From the NCBI GenBank assembly GCA_029449235.1, contig JANATG010000005.1:434001-498000 (forward strand): a DNA stretch of 64,000 bases. Reading direction: 5' to 3'. Below the pieces are notes generated by a model. It did not search any database. It was not told the DNA's origin and saw only the letters and a program-made list of their open reading frames with translations. Of the stretch, positions 36,224 to 46,482 are shown one piece after another. The position numbers were made by a program, and so were the translations under genes. Numbering within the stretch: the first letter of the stretch is position 1; every line of letters starts with the position of its first letter. This DNA is from Linnemannia schmuckeri. Its lineage: Eukaryota > Mortierellomycota > Mortierellomycetes > Mortierellales > Mortierellaceae.

Positions 36224-37012
36224 CGTTGTATGTTTATTAGAGTCTGGTTTGCTGTTTTGGTGGTGAAGGAAAGTATAAAGAGAGAACGAGAGAAAATGAC
36301 AAGGAGTGAAGGGAGTGGCACAAAATCGAAAAGGGGCGTGAGGAAGGGGCGGAGGATGAATGGGTAAGACAAAGGGCGTTCAAGCGGACTGCTGATCAAG
36401 AGAAGGAGGGCGTGACGAGGAGGTGGATAAGAGTATGAAGAAGGACAGTGAAGTACAGGAGGTGCTGGAAGTGGGGCAAAGGAAGGAAGGGTCAGAGTGG
36501 AGGGGAGTTGCCGTTGAGGATGGTTAGTAGTGGTAATGAGGGTGAGGGGAACAGGTTTAACAGACAAGGACAAGAGAGAATAGGGAAAAGGGAAAAGGGA
36601 AAAAGGAAAAAGGAAAAAGAAGACGAAACAGAAAAATGAAAAACAAAAAATAAAATCACGACGGCTAAGAAAATCAGCAAAGACAAACTGGCTGAGCTGA
36701 GCTGAGCAAGCAGACGTGGATGCATGTCACATTTTTCTTTCCTTTTTTCTCTCCGACCATCAGTCGGTCATACGGTCCTCTTTTTGTGTTCTAGCCAGGA
36801 ACTAGTGTCCTTTCTTTTCCTTTCCTTCTCTTTGTCCTTCATCCATGCAAATAAAATAGGGGTTAATGAAGAGAAACACACCACCTACGCCTAAAATTGC
36901 TTCGACGACCAGATCGTTGGAGCTTTGGCACGTTCTTTGCTTTGTTCAAAACAACAACAATAAATATACTTTTCTAATAGGGTACCATGTCTATCTTGTT
37001 ACGCCTGTTTGC
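36224..37012. other. Intergenic, kelch promoter / mannosyltransferase 3' side
   Basis: Purine-rich on the plus strand at 36240-36660, with degenerate GGGAAAA/GGAAAAA repeats at about 36585-36625. No gene is seen. Confidence 0.45.
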
Positions 37013-39062
37013 TTATGCAGTTGCAGTATCCCAGTCATGGATGCGAGGATCAACAGTGCCACCATTATAAAATGTCCGTCCATCTTCACGCGCAATCTTG
37101 TCGATCCCCACATATCCATTCGCCAACTCTTTCTCGCGCCGCGTCAACACATTCACCTTGACACCGCTCAGACAGCTCTCTCCGAAATCCCATGACGCAT
37201 CCATCGGCTCTAACACCAACTTATCGCTATTATCGACCCCCTCATCCAATAGCACCTGGAGCATTGTCTCCTTGTCGCGTGTATATCTTTCGCGGTGCTT
37301 CTGGTGTCCGCCTCCTGTCATCCAGTAGTCAAACGTCAGGTATCGGTTCACGCCAGCGTTCTTGTTGCGGTACAGTCCTCCGTTCCACCAAAGCGGGTTT
37401 CCTTTATGATCCTCGTGTAACTGTGCTCCACAAACGGCCTTGTCATCATCCGGTCGCAGCTCTCCAATCACGCCGCCATAGTTGCGCATAAACGCATAAG
37501 GCTCCTGGACCATCTCGAATCCTGTCCAGAATGTCTCCTTGTCGCCGTGGAAGACCTTGTAGGTGATCAGATCACGCTCCCATTTGCCGTTCATCTTGCA
37601 AACTCCCAGCATGCCGAGGAACCGCGTCTTTTTGTTGATCAAGACAACACCCGACTCTTGTTCGTGTGCGGACAACAGGTTAAACATTCGGGACTTGGGT
37701 GGGAAGCTTGACATAATGGGGAGAATCGACTTGAGCCAGTCTGATCCTACTGTCCAGTCAGGGAACAGGGTCCTGTCGAAAAAGAACAATGCGCCAGTCG
37801 CCATATATCCTGGATCATCAAACAAGACCTCCGGATCCTATATAAAAAAACCATAGTTATATCCAGTTAGTTCCGTTCAATGGGCGTGTTAACGCGAATG
37901 GCGACCGTCAATATCAGTTGCGCATGCAAGTACTGTACCTGCAGGAAATAAGCATCGGCGTCGACAAACATAACTTCCTCAAAGTTGGAGGCCAGCATAG
38001 CAAAAGGTTTAATAGCCCATCCTCCAAGCTGCATAAAGCCATTGTCCAAGATATCAGTCACGTCAATGACCTCAATTCCAGCAGCCATATCCTTCAAATA
38101 CTTCTGACGAGGCTTAGAAAGGTCCCCCTCGCCCATATGGAAGACCTGAATGGGCAGCTTGGACTTGAGTCGGTTCCTTATTGCCTGAATAGCCGTCACC
38201 ACAAACTCAAACTGATGGTTGCCCGCACAGAAGATCAATCCTCTGCCCTTGTAGGTTCCATGAAGCGAGAACGAAGTGCGACGACCATAATGCAACCAAG
38301 GATAGAGACGCCTCTCGAGACTCAGGAAGAAATCGACCTCAGGCCTTGTCTTTGCCAATTCAATCAATTGGCCCTCGCGGCCCTTATCGGAACCCTTGAG
38401 AGATTGGTAGATGGGGTAGACATGATTCCAGAGCGCCTTATAGATCCGCTCGGCGCGAGACAGTTCGGCAAAGTTGAGTCGCTCAGGGTGGTTAGTGAGG
38501 TCCTCGTTTTTGCGGTATTCCTGACGAAGCATCTCTGTCTTGAGGGTGTAACCCATGCTGGTCTCAAGCATGTCCGTGTCGGCTTTAGTCCAGAGTGGGA
38601 TGCTGTGAGGGATGGCGATATCGTGGGTGAGGTGCAACGACTCTGGGACCTACAGTGCCATGTATCAATAATTATCAAGGTTAATTTTTTTTTTTAAAAA
38701 ATTGAAACAGGTATTTTGCTCCCAGTCCAGAACCCCGTTGCTGCCGTACTTCAAAGGGCGTTCGTTGAATGATTGATATTATGTACCTTGAAAGTGTTCA
38801 AGGGTACCCGCTCCTTGCTCCCTTCAGCAGGGAAACGAGGATGTTCCTGTTCCTGCTGATACTGCTCCTGCTGGTGCTGTTGTCTCGACTTGTAATCCCT
38901 CTCTGCTTCCTGTTGTTGTCTAAAGCTCCAGTAATCCTTGTCGAACGATGGCCGGCCACTGAGAGTGTAGGCTGTGATGGAAAGGACCACAAACACTGCA
39001 AGCATCAGCTTGACAAGCGGTGTCCTTGGTAAGGAGATCATGATGCCTCTTTTTTTGAGCAA
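37013..39062 (-). CDS. GT71-family alpha-mannosyltransferase (MNN1/MNN2-like)
   Basis: Three exons give 603 residues: 38787-39062, 37939-38649 and 37013-37837. The start is ATG 39062; a second in-frame ATG at 39041 directly precedes the membrane anchor and may be the real one. Residues about 13-30 (LVKLMLAVFVVLSITAYTL) form a type II Golgi anchor, followed by a Gln/Glu-rich stem. The catalytic region shows GRGLIFCAGNHQFEFV, LPIQVFHMGEGDLS, GGWAIKPFAMLASNFEEV, and the DXD metal/sugar-nucleotide motif in MFVDADAYFL, right at the second intron. ALFFFDRTLFP and SGVVLINK follow. The family transfers mannose from GDP-mannose to side chains of N- or O-glycans in the Golgi. The exact linkage cannot be told. 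Confidence 0.88.
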
Positions 39063-39768
39063 ATGAGTTTGCTCACAATGTTAGAGTCTATGTTTTTGTG
39101 AAAGAGAGAGGAATGAAGATATTCGCTGGTGTTGTTGTTGGTGGTGGTGATGAATGAATATATTTCAACGAAGAGAGCAAAGAGAGAAGAGGTGTGAGAG
39201 AGGAGATGTGCTGAGATGGAAATGCAAAACGAGAGCAAGCAAAGGAAGGGATAGAAAAGGAAGGAGAGGAAACAACAGGCGAAAAAGAAAGGGGGACAGG
39301 GAATGAGGGGATGTCCTGGTTGTTTCTAAGTAGATAAAAAGGAAAAGGTGAAAAGGTGAAAAGGTGAAAAGGTAAAGGTAAGAACGAAAAGGGCGAAGGC
39401 TAGGCGCCTTGACTACAAACACTCTTGCGAGAGTACAATTGTCTCAAATCCATCGCACCAGACACGCCACATTCATTCGTCAACAAAGGGGAAACCAAGA
39501 CCCTCACGCCTCCTCAAACCTCATTGGCGGCGGGCTCAATTCCATCCTGTCCCATAATCGCATTTTTTGTTTCCTTGTGTTATTTGTGATATCTGTTCAT
39601 ATCCAGCAAATAAACCATTCCAACATTGACACATGTCGTCAGTCCTTACTCCCCTGAATATCTTTTTCCTATGTTTTATTCTTTCAAGAAAGGTAATGAT
39701 GATAGTCCATAGATCCTCTGCACCGAGCTATCCATCCTAGAAAGACAGCAAGAATGTGCGCTGTCCGA
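39063..39768. other. Intergenic with short tandem repeat
   Basis: This is the promoter side of the mannosyltransferase, purine-rich on the plus strand. It includes three perfect GGTGAAAA copies at 39347-39370. No gene is seen. Confidence 0.45.
39347..39370. repeat. GGTGAAAA tandem repeat (3 perfect copies)
   Basis: Three perfect 8-bp units are flanked by degenerate ones (GGAAAA before, GGTAAAGGTA after). They lie about 290 bp upstream of the mannosyltransferase start. Confidence 0.7.
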
Positions 39769-41078
39769 TTATTCTTCATCGGCAGGACGCTGCTTCTTCT
39801 TGGCCTCCTCCGCATCGTCAACTTCCTTGCGCAACGCATCATAGTTGCGCTTCAGCTCTGCATGTTGTGCAATTAGGTTCTGGAGCTCAGCCTGAGCCAG
39901 GTTCTTGGCTACCAATGCCTGCTCACGTTCAAACTTGACAGCCTCGACATTCTGGGCTTCCTCCATCATCTTGACCTGGGCCTCCTGGATCGTTTGGATA
40001 TACTGAACAGCCTGACGAAGAATCGCGCCCTTGTTCTTATCGCTGTTGGGGATCACGGCTGCGAGATCGTTGATGCCGTGGTTGATGTTCTCTCGGCGAC
40101 GGCGCTCGACCTCCTTGTGGTTGTCACGACGAATTCGATGCCATTCTTCAGATCCGGGAGCAGGCTTTGCGGGTGGTGGCACAGCACTAGAAATAACAAA
40201 AAAATCACGACAACACCCAATTAATATTGTAAGCCTTTAAATTCAGGGGGAAGGATGAAGACAAAAGGTCCAAAAGAGACCGCCAACGTAATCAAACCAT
40301 TTGATCACCGTATCGCTCTCTCCTCTCTGTGTGAGTATGAACAACTGTTAAACAGACGAAAGGGCACTGTTGCTAGTGTGCTGCTCTTATTACCTTGCTA
40401 CTGATGTGATGGGGACTGTGGCCAGCGTACTGCTGTTGTTGGAGTCCAATGCGTTGACATGGATCACATGGTTATCTTCGACGAGTGCCTCCTGCAATGG
40501 CTGGACCTGTTCTTGCGCCTGTTGTGCCTGTGCTGCCTGAGCGACTTGTGCCTGGACATGGGCCTGGACCTGGGCCTGTACCGCCTGAACCTGAGCATGC
40601 ACATGTGCGTCCTGCTCAGCCTGTGCCTGTGCTAATTGTGCTTGCTCCTGCTGATGTTGTTGTGCGATACGCTCGAGTTGCTCCTGACCAATCTGATGCT
40701 GTTCCTGAGATGGAATTGATGTTGCAATAGTGACTGGGAGTGCTGCTGGGAGCTCTGCCGCGAGCGCTGTGGAAAGTTCTGTGGGAAGAGTCACTGGAAG
40801 CTCTGCCGCGAGAGATGTGGGAAGTGCCGTTGCATCCTGCTGGGCAATAGCTGCTGTGAAAGACGACCCGTCAACAATCTCGGCATCCCGCTTTATCGTG
40901 TTTGACTATGTTGTTTGTCCAACGGTATTGAAGAACGTGGTGAGTATACCGGGTGTCAATTGGTTCCCACGTTGATGGTTGCAGAATGCCTTGATAAATA
41001 TATTTCGGATTGTATTCTTGGCTTACTTACCAGGTTGTTGAGGACCTCTTGAACATGAATCTCGGAGGACGAAGTCAT
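39769..41078 (-). CDS. CBF1-like bHLH transcription factor
   Basis: Three exons give 325 residues: 41031-41078, 40394-40905 and 39769-40186. Exon 1 (MTSSSEIHVQEVLNNL) splices to a low-complexity Gln/Ala/Glu-rich middle, with repeats of AQVQA type. The bHLH lies at about 201-253: basic region RRDNHKEVERRRRENIN with the His/Glu/Arg triad that reads CACGTG E-boxes, helix 1 INHGINDLAAVIP, loop SDKNKG, and helix 2 AILRQAVQYIQTIQ. It runs straight into a heptad coiled coil (about 254-310). This layout, with a Trp just before the basic region (EEWHR), is that of fungal Cbf1, which regulates sulfur/methionine genes and binds centromeres in yeast. Its divergent neighbour is sulfite oxidase, a sulfur-metabolism gene. 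Confidence 0.88.
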
Positions 41079-41773
41079 GGCTGTTCGTGTATTGGGCTGG
41101 GTGGTCTACAAGGCCAACATAGAAGCTATGTCAACAGTTGTTGTGTCTTCGAAATGATAGTTGGTGGAAATAGCCATGAAGACAACTGACAGCATCCATC
41201 AGCGTGAGGTGCATCCATTGCTGCTGATATTGTGGAAGGATGTCCTTGTAGTCACATGTGTTTGTTCGATGACATGTTGCGTGTCGTTGCCAATGGCAGA
41301 TGTTCTTGCTGGAAACAAAGACGAGCTTGTTGCCTTTTTTTTTATCGTGAAGTGATGGGTTGGACTTACTAGGGTCACGTTTAGGTAGGTGGAGGTGGTG
41401 CAAGTGCAAAGGAAAGGACACGAAGGAATAAAAAGGGAAGCGAGCGAGGATGGCCCATATTTTTGGCTTGTCACCTGATGGACTGGTATTCTTTTTGATC
41501 GTATTTCCTTCGTATCCCTTTTCATTCTCATTTGTGAAAATTTGCCGCGCCCATTACCAAGACACGGATGGGTGGTTTTCAGCCTTGATGTCTTTGGTCT
41601 TTTGTCTGTTTGTCTGTGCGGCAAGGTTTTTTTCCATCTCTCAAACTCTGTTTACCTTCACAGCTATAAAAGAAAGCGCTCTGACTCTTTTTTCTTCCCC
41701 ACAACCACACACTCTCACTCCTCTCCTCCCTTCTCCCTTCCTTATTACTACTACCACAATTCTTCTTCCAAAG
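41079..41773. other. Divergent promoter, bHLH factor / sulfite oxidase
   Basis: 695 bp separate the two starts. I did not find a perfect CACGTG E-box. A pyrimidine-rich leader (about 41690-41770) precedes the sulfite oxidase ATG. No gene is seen. Confidence 0.5.
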
Positions 41774-43422
41774 ATGGACTTTCAACACAGCCACAGTGAC
41801 AACCCTCGCACCTCCGCCATCCACCCTCCAGTAAAACACCGCATCCATGAATCCCAACTCGACTACTCCAAAGAACCCACGCCCACTCGCCCTCTCTCCA
41901 ACTACATCGTCCACTGCCACACACCCTTCAATGCCGAACCACACCTCCCGCTCCTTGTCAATTCGGGTCAGATCACCCCCACGGATGTCTTTTTTAAACG
42001 CAACCACGGACCGATTCCTGATATCGCGCTCGACGATCACAAGGTCTTTATCGGTGTTCAGCAGAATCCTCAGTACTATTTCAATGCCGAATCGCCCCCT
42101 ATCGAATGGAAAATATTGTCGATGCACGACATCATGACCAAGTGGCCCAAGGCGACCATCACGGCCTCGCTCCAGTGTGCCGGCAACAGACGTGATGGAC
42201 TTGCGGCGGTCAAGGAGGTCAAGGGTGTTATCTGGGGCGCAGGTACCACTTCAACCGCTGTCTGGTCTGGTCCTCGACTCTGTGATGTTCTGAAGGATGT
42301 TGCGGGTGTTTCGTCAGATATGCTGCATGAAATGATTCGTGATTTCCATGTTTCTTTTGAGGCCGATGACCATGTCCATGAGGATGTCTGCTATGGTTCT
42401 TCCATCCCTCTCCGCAAAGCCATGTAAGTCTTTGCACAATCTCTTCATAATTTGCCGCATTGTTCTCGTATCGCCTCTTGTTTGTGTCACAATTAGCCAA
42501 CAGCACTTGTTTATTTTATTTAAACGCGCACTCATAGGGATCCTGCAGGGGACGTCATTCTCGCTTACGAGATGAACGAAAAACCATTGTCGCGCGACCA
42601 CGGGTTCCCTCTTCGAGTCATTGTCCCTGGCTTCATTGGCGCACGCTCTGTTAAATATCTCCAAAAGATCTTGATCCAACCCCAAGAGTCTAGGTCGTTC
42701 TTCCAGCGACACGACTATAAGATCTTACCACCCTGGGTCAATCACGACAACGTCGACCAGTCCTGGGACACGGCTGCATCTTTGGCAGAGATGAACATCC
42801 AATGCGTCATTTGCACTCCTACTGAACAAGATGTCGTTGCTTCCTCAAAACCTGTCATCATCAAGGGATATGCCATCGCTGGTATCGTTTTTTTTTCTTC
42901 CTTTCTATTTTCCCGCTCAAAAAGCTAACAATGAAAAAAGGAGATGATCTTGAGAAGGGCGTACGAAATATGATTGGCACACTCACATCTTTTATTTTTC
43001 TTATTCGTTGTGCATTTATCATTCAAAAGGAGGCGGAAGGGCGGTCTACAGAGTCGAGATTTCGATGGACGGAGGACATACATGGGAACCCGTCGACAAA
43101 ATGGAGCAAAAGCCTGACAAGAAGAGCGGCATGTACTGGGCTTGGGCTCTCTGGGAGAAGACCGTGCCCCGGATGAACAAGTCTACCGAGATCATTGCCC
43201 GTGCTTGTAAGTCCTCCTTTTGTGTGTATGTGTTGAAGTGTATGTATTTTGGATTCAGGTCTACCCCACTTTTTGTTTCTGATATTTTTATTATCTCTTG
43301 TGAAATTAGACGATTCGAGTGGAAATGTACAGCCAGAGTTCCCTATCTGGAACTACCGTGGGGTCATGAACAATGCATGGTTCAGAGTTCACACCCTCCC
43401 TGTGCTCCAGCACCACATGTAA
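41774..43422 (+). CDS. Sulfite oxidase (molybdopterin enzyme, no cytochrome b5)
   Basis: Four exons give 427 residues: 41774-42423, 42538-42881, 43030-43206 and 43310-43422. The Mo-binding domain begins with HCHTPFNAEP and FFKRNHGPIP. The molybdenum-ligand Cys is residue 135 in ASLQCAGNRRDGL. VIWGAGTTSTAVWSGPRLCDVL, LRVIVPGFIGARSVKYL and HDYKILPP follow. The C-terminal dimerisation domain has VYRVEISMDGGHTW and ends WFRVHTLPVL. There is no N-terminal heme domain, as in plant-type enzymes, and no mitochondrial presequence is evident. It oxidises sulfite to sulfate. AATAAA at 43458-43463 lies in the 65-bp gap to the convergent HMG-box-like gene. An upstream in-frame ATG at 41450 would add an unlikely hydrophobic leader. 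Confidence 0.93.
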
Positions 43423-43487
43423 TTACTCTCCTTTGTATTTAGTCCCTAACCACCTTCAATAAACAATTGCTGTATATATTTCAAATT

Positions 43488-45941
43488 TTATTCATTGTTG
43501 GCAGTGGGTGTGGCTGTTCGCTTGTTACTACAACTGCTATTGGCAATCCCCCTGGTCGCTTTCAACCCTTCCTGCGTAATGCGCTTTCGTGCCCCCTCCG
43601 AGAACGCCTTCTCGTATGCCAATTCGTTCTCCATCCAGATGAACTTCATCTCTTCCACGTTCAACACCACCTTTCCTTCCTTGTTATCATTATCATTATC
43701 ATTATCATTATCATTGTCAGCGTAGTACTCGCGGTGCCACTTGAACAAATCGCTCTGGGGATACAACACCTCAAACTCCTTCCAATTAAACGAATCCACT
43801 AGCCTCAACATCTCCTTTCTTCTCTCACCATCCTCGTGAGAAAGGAGCGGGAACTCGATGAGACGTTCAATCTCAGTTTGGCGTAATTTGAGATAATCCG
43901 AAGCCTGACGGAACAAGGAGCGCATCCGACAGTTGGCACATCCGATAGAGCGGGGTGAGCAGGTTGGGAGACAGGGGCTGGACCAGATCTTTCCACAACT
44001 GACAGAGACTTTTGTTTGTGCCTGGCGGGTACGGCAGCGAGGGCGTTGGGCTGTTGTGGGAACGTGTGAAGGGTAAGGGGAGGGAGGAGATTGGGTTGTT
44101 GCGGGAGAGGTAGGAGGGAGGTGGAGAGACAGAGACAAGTGGGATGGTAGTTGGCGTTGATGCTGTCCTAGGTGTGTGTCGGAGCGTGGCGTGGGGAAAT
44201 TAAAATTGGGCGAAGGAGTTAAGGCTGAATCATTCGAGTCATTACCTTTTCTGTCGTCAGGGTGAGTTGTGGATGCTGTTGATGTCATTGAGCATGACGA
44301 GGGGACGGAAGAATCTGAAGAGGAGGAAGTATCGGAAGAGGCGGATAATTGTTTGGCGTGGAGGTAGGTGTGAATATGAGAGACGAATCCACGGAACATG
44401 AAAAAGGCATTCCTGGGACGATAGTGCGCACAGTCTGTGATTTTTTTGAGAGCGGGCTTGCGGCCTGATTTTCCTTTTGATATGATTTTTTGTCCGTTTG
44501 GTGCTGCTGCTGCTGTTGTTGTTGTTGTTGTTGTTGTTGTTGCCAATGTTGTTATTGTTGGTGGTGGTGATAGCAGGAATGAGGGCGTTGAGAACGGTTG
44601 GTTGTGTTGGCGCCGTGAAGCATCAGAGATGTCGAGGTACTTCGGAGTTGTAGTTGTGGGCCCACTCAGCTCAGTTGTCTTTTGCAACTTGAGACAATTG
44701 GCGCTGATACTGTCGCTTTCCTCTCCCTCTTCCTCATCCCCGGTTCGGCGCTTCTTGGGTTCTTGCGGATACCAAGATCGAGCATAGGGCGACCGACGGG
44801 CTACATTGGCAGTGCCGATAGGGGCAGAGTTTCGTCGGAACGGAGTAGCGCTCGCGGATTGTTTTCTTGACGCGAGTTTCTTGGCGATCATATTACCATC
44901 TAACACGAACGCGGTGGGTGAGTAACCCTGACAAATGATTGCATCCTGCACAGGATGCATTGGTGTGAGCTGGGCGGTCGCCACCGTTGGGACAACCATT
45001 GCCGGCGCTGGAGAAGGAAGAGAGGGAAGAGGTATGGGCTGGGCAGATGGGAAAGAAACGCATGACAGCGGTAAGATTGCTGGTGCTGTTTCAGGTATAT
45101 GAGGCAGAGAGGAAGATTTACCTATTTGTGGTAAAAACAGGTTGCTGGCATTAGCCATTTCCCGAAAAGGATTGACGGAATTATATGAGCTGGCTGGGAC
45201 TGGAGCAGACTGAAGCGGTTGTGCCTGTGGAGGAACAAGATAAGGTAGCATACTTGTCGCTGGTGTAGTTGTTGTTGTTGCTGTGGTTAAAGAGCCGAGG
45301 CCGTCAATGGCGCTGTCGTTGCTTGTGTTACTATTGTTGCCTGGCAGAAATTGATTAGGCTGAAACTGGAAGTCGAGGAGAGACGCTGTTGTAGTTGCAG
45401 TCGCAGTTGTCACGATAGAGGTGGGGGTGAAAGGTACATCCAAGAACGATAGGTCCTGCATATCAAAGTCTTCAAAAGAAACTTCAGAAGTCGGCCAGGT
45501 CATACCCAGAGCATCTTCGTAAACCGCAAACGACGAAAATGAACGCGACAATAGCAGCTTGGAGGGAGATGGTAGCTGAAGAGTCTGTGTCGCGGCAAGG
45601 GATTGGAGGTCTTGTGTCAATGACAACGGCATAGCTATATCGCAAGGATCCGTCAGCGCGAGGTTTGAAAAGACGGCTGACAGACTGCGCTTGTCTTGGA
45701 ACAATAGCTGGACATCTTCAGGGGTTTTGCTAAAAGTGTCGGGTAATGGTACATATGAGGTAGATTTAGATTGACACCATTGACCAAAGTCGAAGGGCGG
45801 GTTGATGATTGGAGCCGGTGAAGTTGTGAGGGAGAAGTTGAGGTATTGTTCGAATGGGTCCACCATGTTCGCGTTCGTATCCATGTCGACGACAGAGACG
45901 AAGCTGCTGGACAAGTCTAGATAATTGGTATTGGTGTTCAT
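43488..45941 (-). CDS. HMG-box-like transcription factor with split domain
   Basis: One open frame of 817 residues. The first 500 are Ser/Thr/Pro/Ala-rich with short motifs and a poly-Thr run. The region near 505-535 reads HYRPRNAFFMFRGFVSHIH, the first helix of an HMG box (compare R-P-x-N-A-F of fungal MATA-type boxes). About 105 disordered residues later, KVSVSCGKIW matches helix 2 and MRSLFRQASDYLKLRQTEIERLI matches helix 3. A donor (AAAG|GTAATGAC) and acceptor (CACCTAG) inside the insert, in matching phase, could remove about 78 bp as an in-frame intron. The tail has an Asp-Asn repeat encoded by TTATCA units. Likely a sequence-specific DNA-binding regulator; mating-type relevance is only a guess. 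Confidence 0.6.
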   Translation of the reverse strand: MNTNTNYLDLSSSFVSVVDMDTNANMVDPFEQYLNFSLTTSPAPIINPPFDFGQWCQSKSTSYVPLPDTFSKTPEDVQLLFQDKRSLSAVFSNLALTDPCDIAMPLSLTQDLQSLAATQTLQLPSPSKLLLSRSFSSFAVYEDALGMTWPTSEVSFEDFDMQDLSFLDVPFTPTSIVTTATATTTASLLDFQFQPNQFLPGNNSNTSNDSAIDGLGSLTTATTTTTPATSMLPYLVPPQAQPLQSAPVPASSYNSVNPFREMANASNLFLPQIGKSSSLPHIPETAPAILPLSCVSFPSAQPIPLPSLPSPAPAMVVPTVATAQLTPMHPVQDAIICQGYSPTAFVLDGNMIAKKLASRKQSASATPFRRNSAPIGTANVARRSPYARSWYPQEPKKRRTGDEEEGEESDSISANCLKLQKTTELSGPTTTTPKYLDISDASRRQHNQPFSTPSFLLSPPPTITTLATTTTTTTTTAAAAPNGQKIISKGKSGRKPALKKITDCAHYRPRNAFFMFRGFVSHIHTYLHAKQLSASSDTSSSSDSSVPSSCSMTSTASTTHPDDRKGNDSNDSALTPSPNFNFPTPRSDTHLGQHQRQLPSHLSLSLHLPPTSPATTQSPPSPYPSHVPTTAQRPRCRTRQAQTKVSVSCGKIWSSPCLPTCSPRSIGCANCRMRSLFRQASDYLKLRQTEIERLIEFPLLSHEDGERRKEMLRLVDSFNWKEFEVLYPQSDLFKWHREYYADNDNDNDNDNDNKEGKVVLNVEEMKFIWMENELAYEKAFSEGARKRITQEGLKATRGIANSSCSNKRTATPTANNE
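43684..43713. repeat. TTATCA hexanucleotide repeat (5 copies), coding
   Basis: Five perfect hexamers encode the Asp-Asn repeat near the C terminus of the HMG-box-like protein, so copy-number change keeps frame. Confidence 0.85.
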
Positions 45942-46482
45942 GGTCGGAAGAAATGGTGAAGGTGGGAAGCCAGTTGGGGGTGAAGAAGAGGCGGAGATTT
46001 GGAGAAGTGTTGGCTTATAAGGGCTTCAAGAATAGCTGTGGGATATCTTCATTATTCATATTCCTATCTTTCATTTTTCTTTGTAGTGCGAAAGTCTCTA
46101 AAAATGCATAATGGTCGTGGATACTTTTTCAGACTAGCAATTATAAGCTCTTTGTCTATGGGAGAACAGACCCTTGCTTTTTTCTAAATGATCTTTGTGT
46201 GCCCAAGTGATGAAAGATGTTCTCTACGTTCGGGGTCTTTTCTCCCACTAGCTTCGGTCGTTCTGTAAGACGTGAAAGAGCGTGTCCAAAAGCTGACCTT
46301 CTACTCCTTCCAAATAAACGCGACCTATCAACCGCCGTGACTGCGAATTATCTTTCGTCTGTTGTCCTTCGAACTTGAATTCGCGTTAAAATCACACCAT
46401 GCTGGACTAGTCGTTCTTTTTCTTGTCATTGTCTTTTGTCCCTCGTTCCTTTTTCTTCACTTTCAAAAAAGCCGATCAGCGA
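45942..46482. other. Divergent promoter, HMG-box-like / MED1
   Basis: 541 bp separate the two outward starts. No coding block is recognisable. Confidence 0.5.

Noticed and set aside
41450..41773. Upstream start for sulfite oxidase
   Set aside because: An in-frame ATG at 41450 adds about 108 hydrophobic, Ser/Pro-rich residues unlike any targeting sequence of the family; the ATG at 41774 follows a typical pyrimidine-rich leader.
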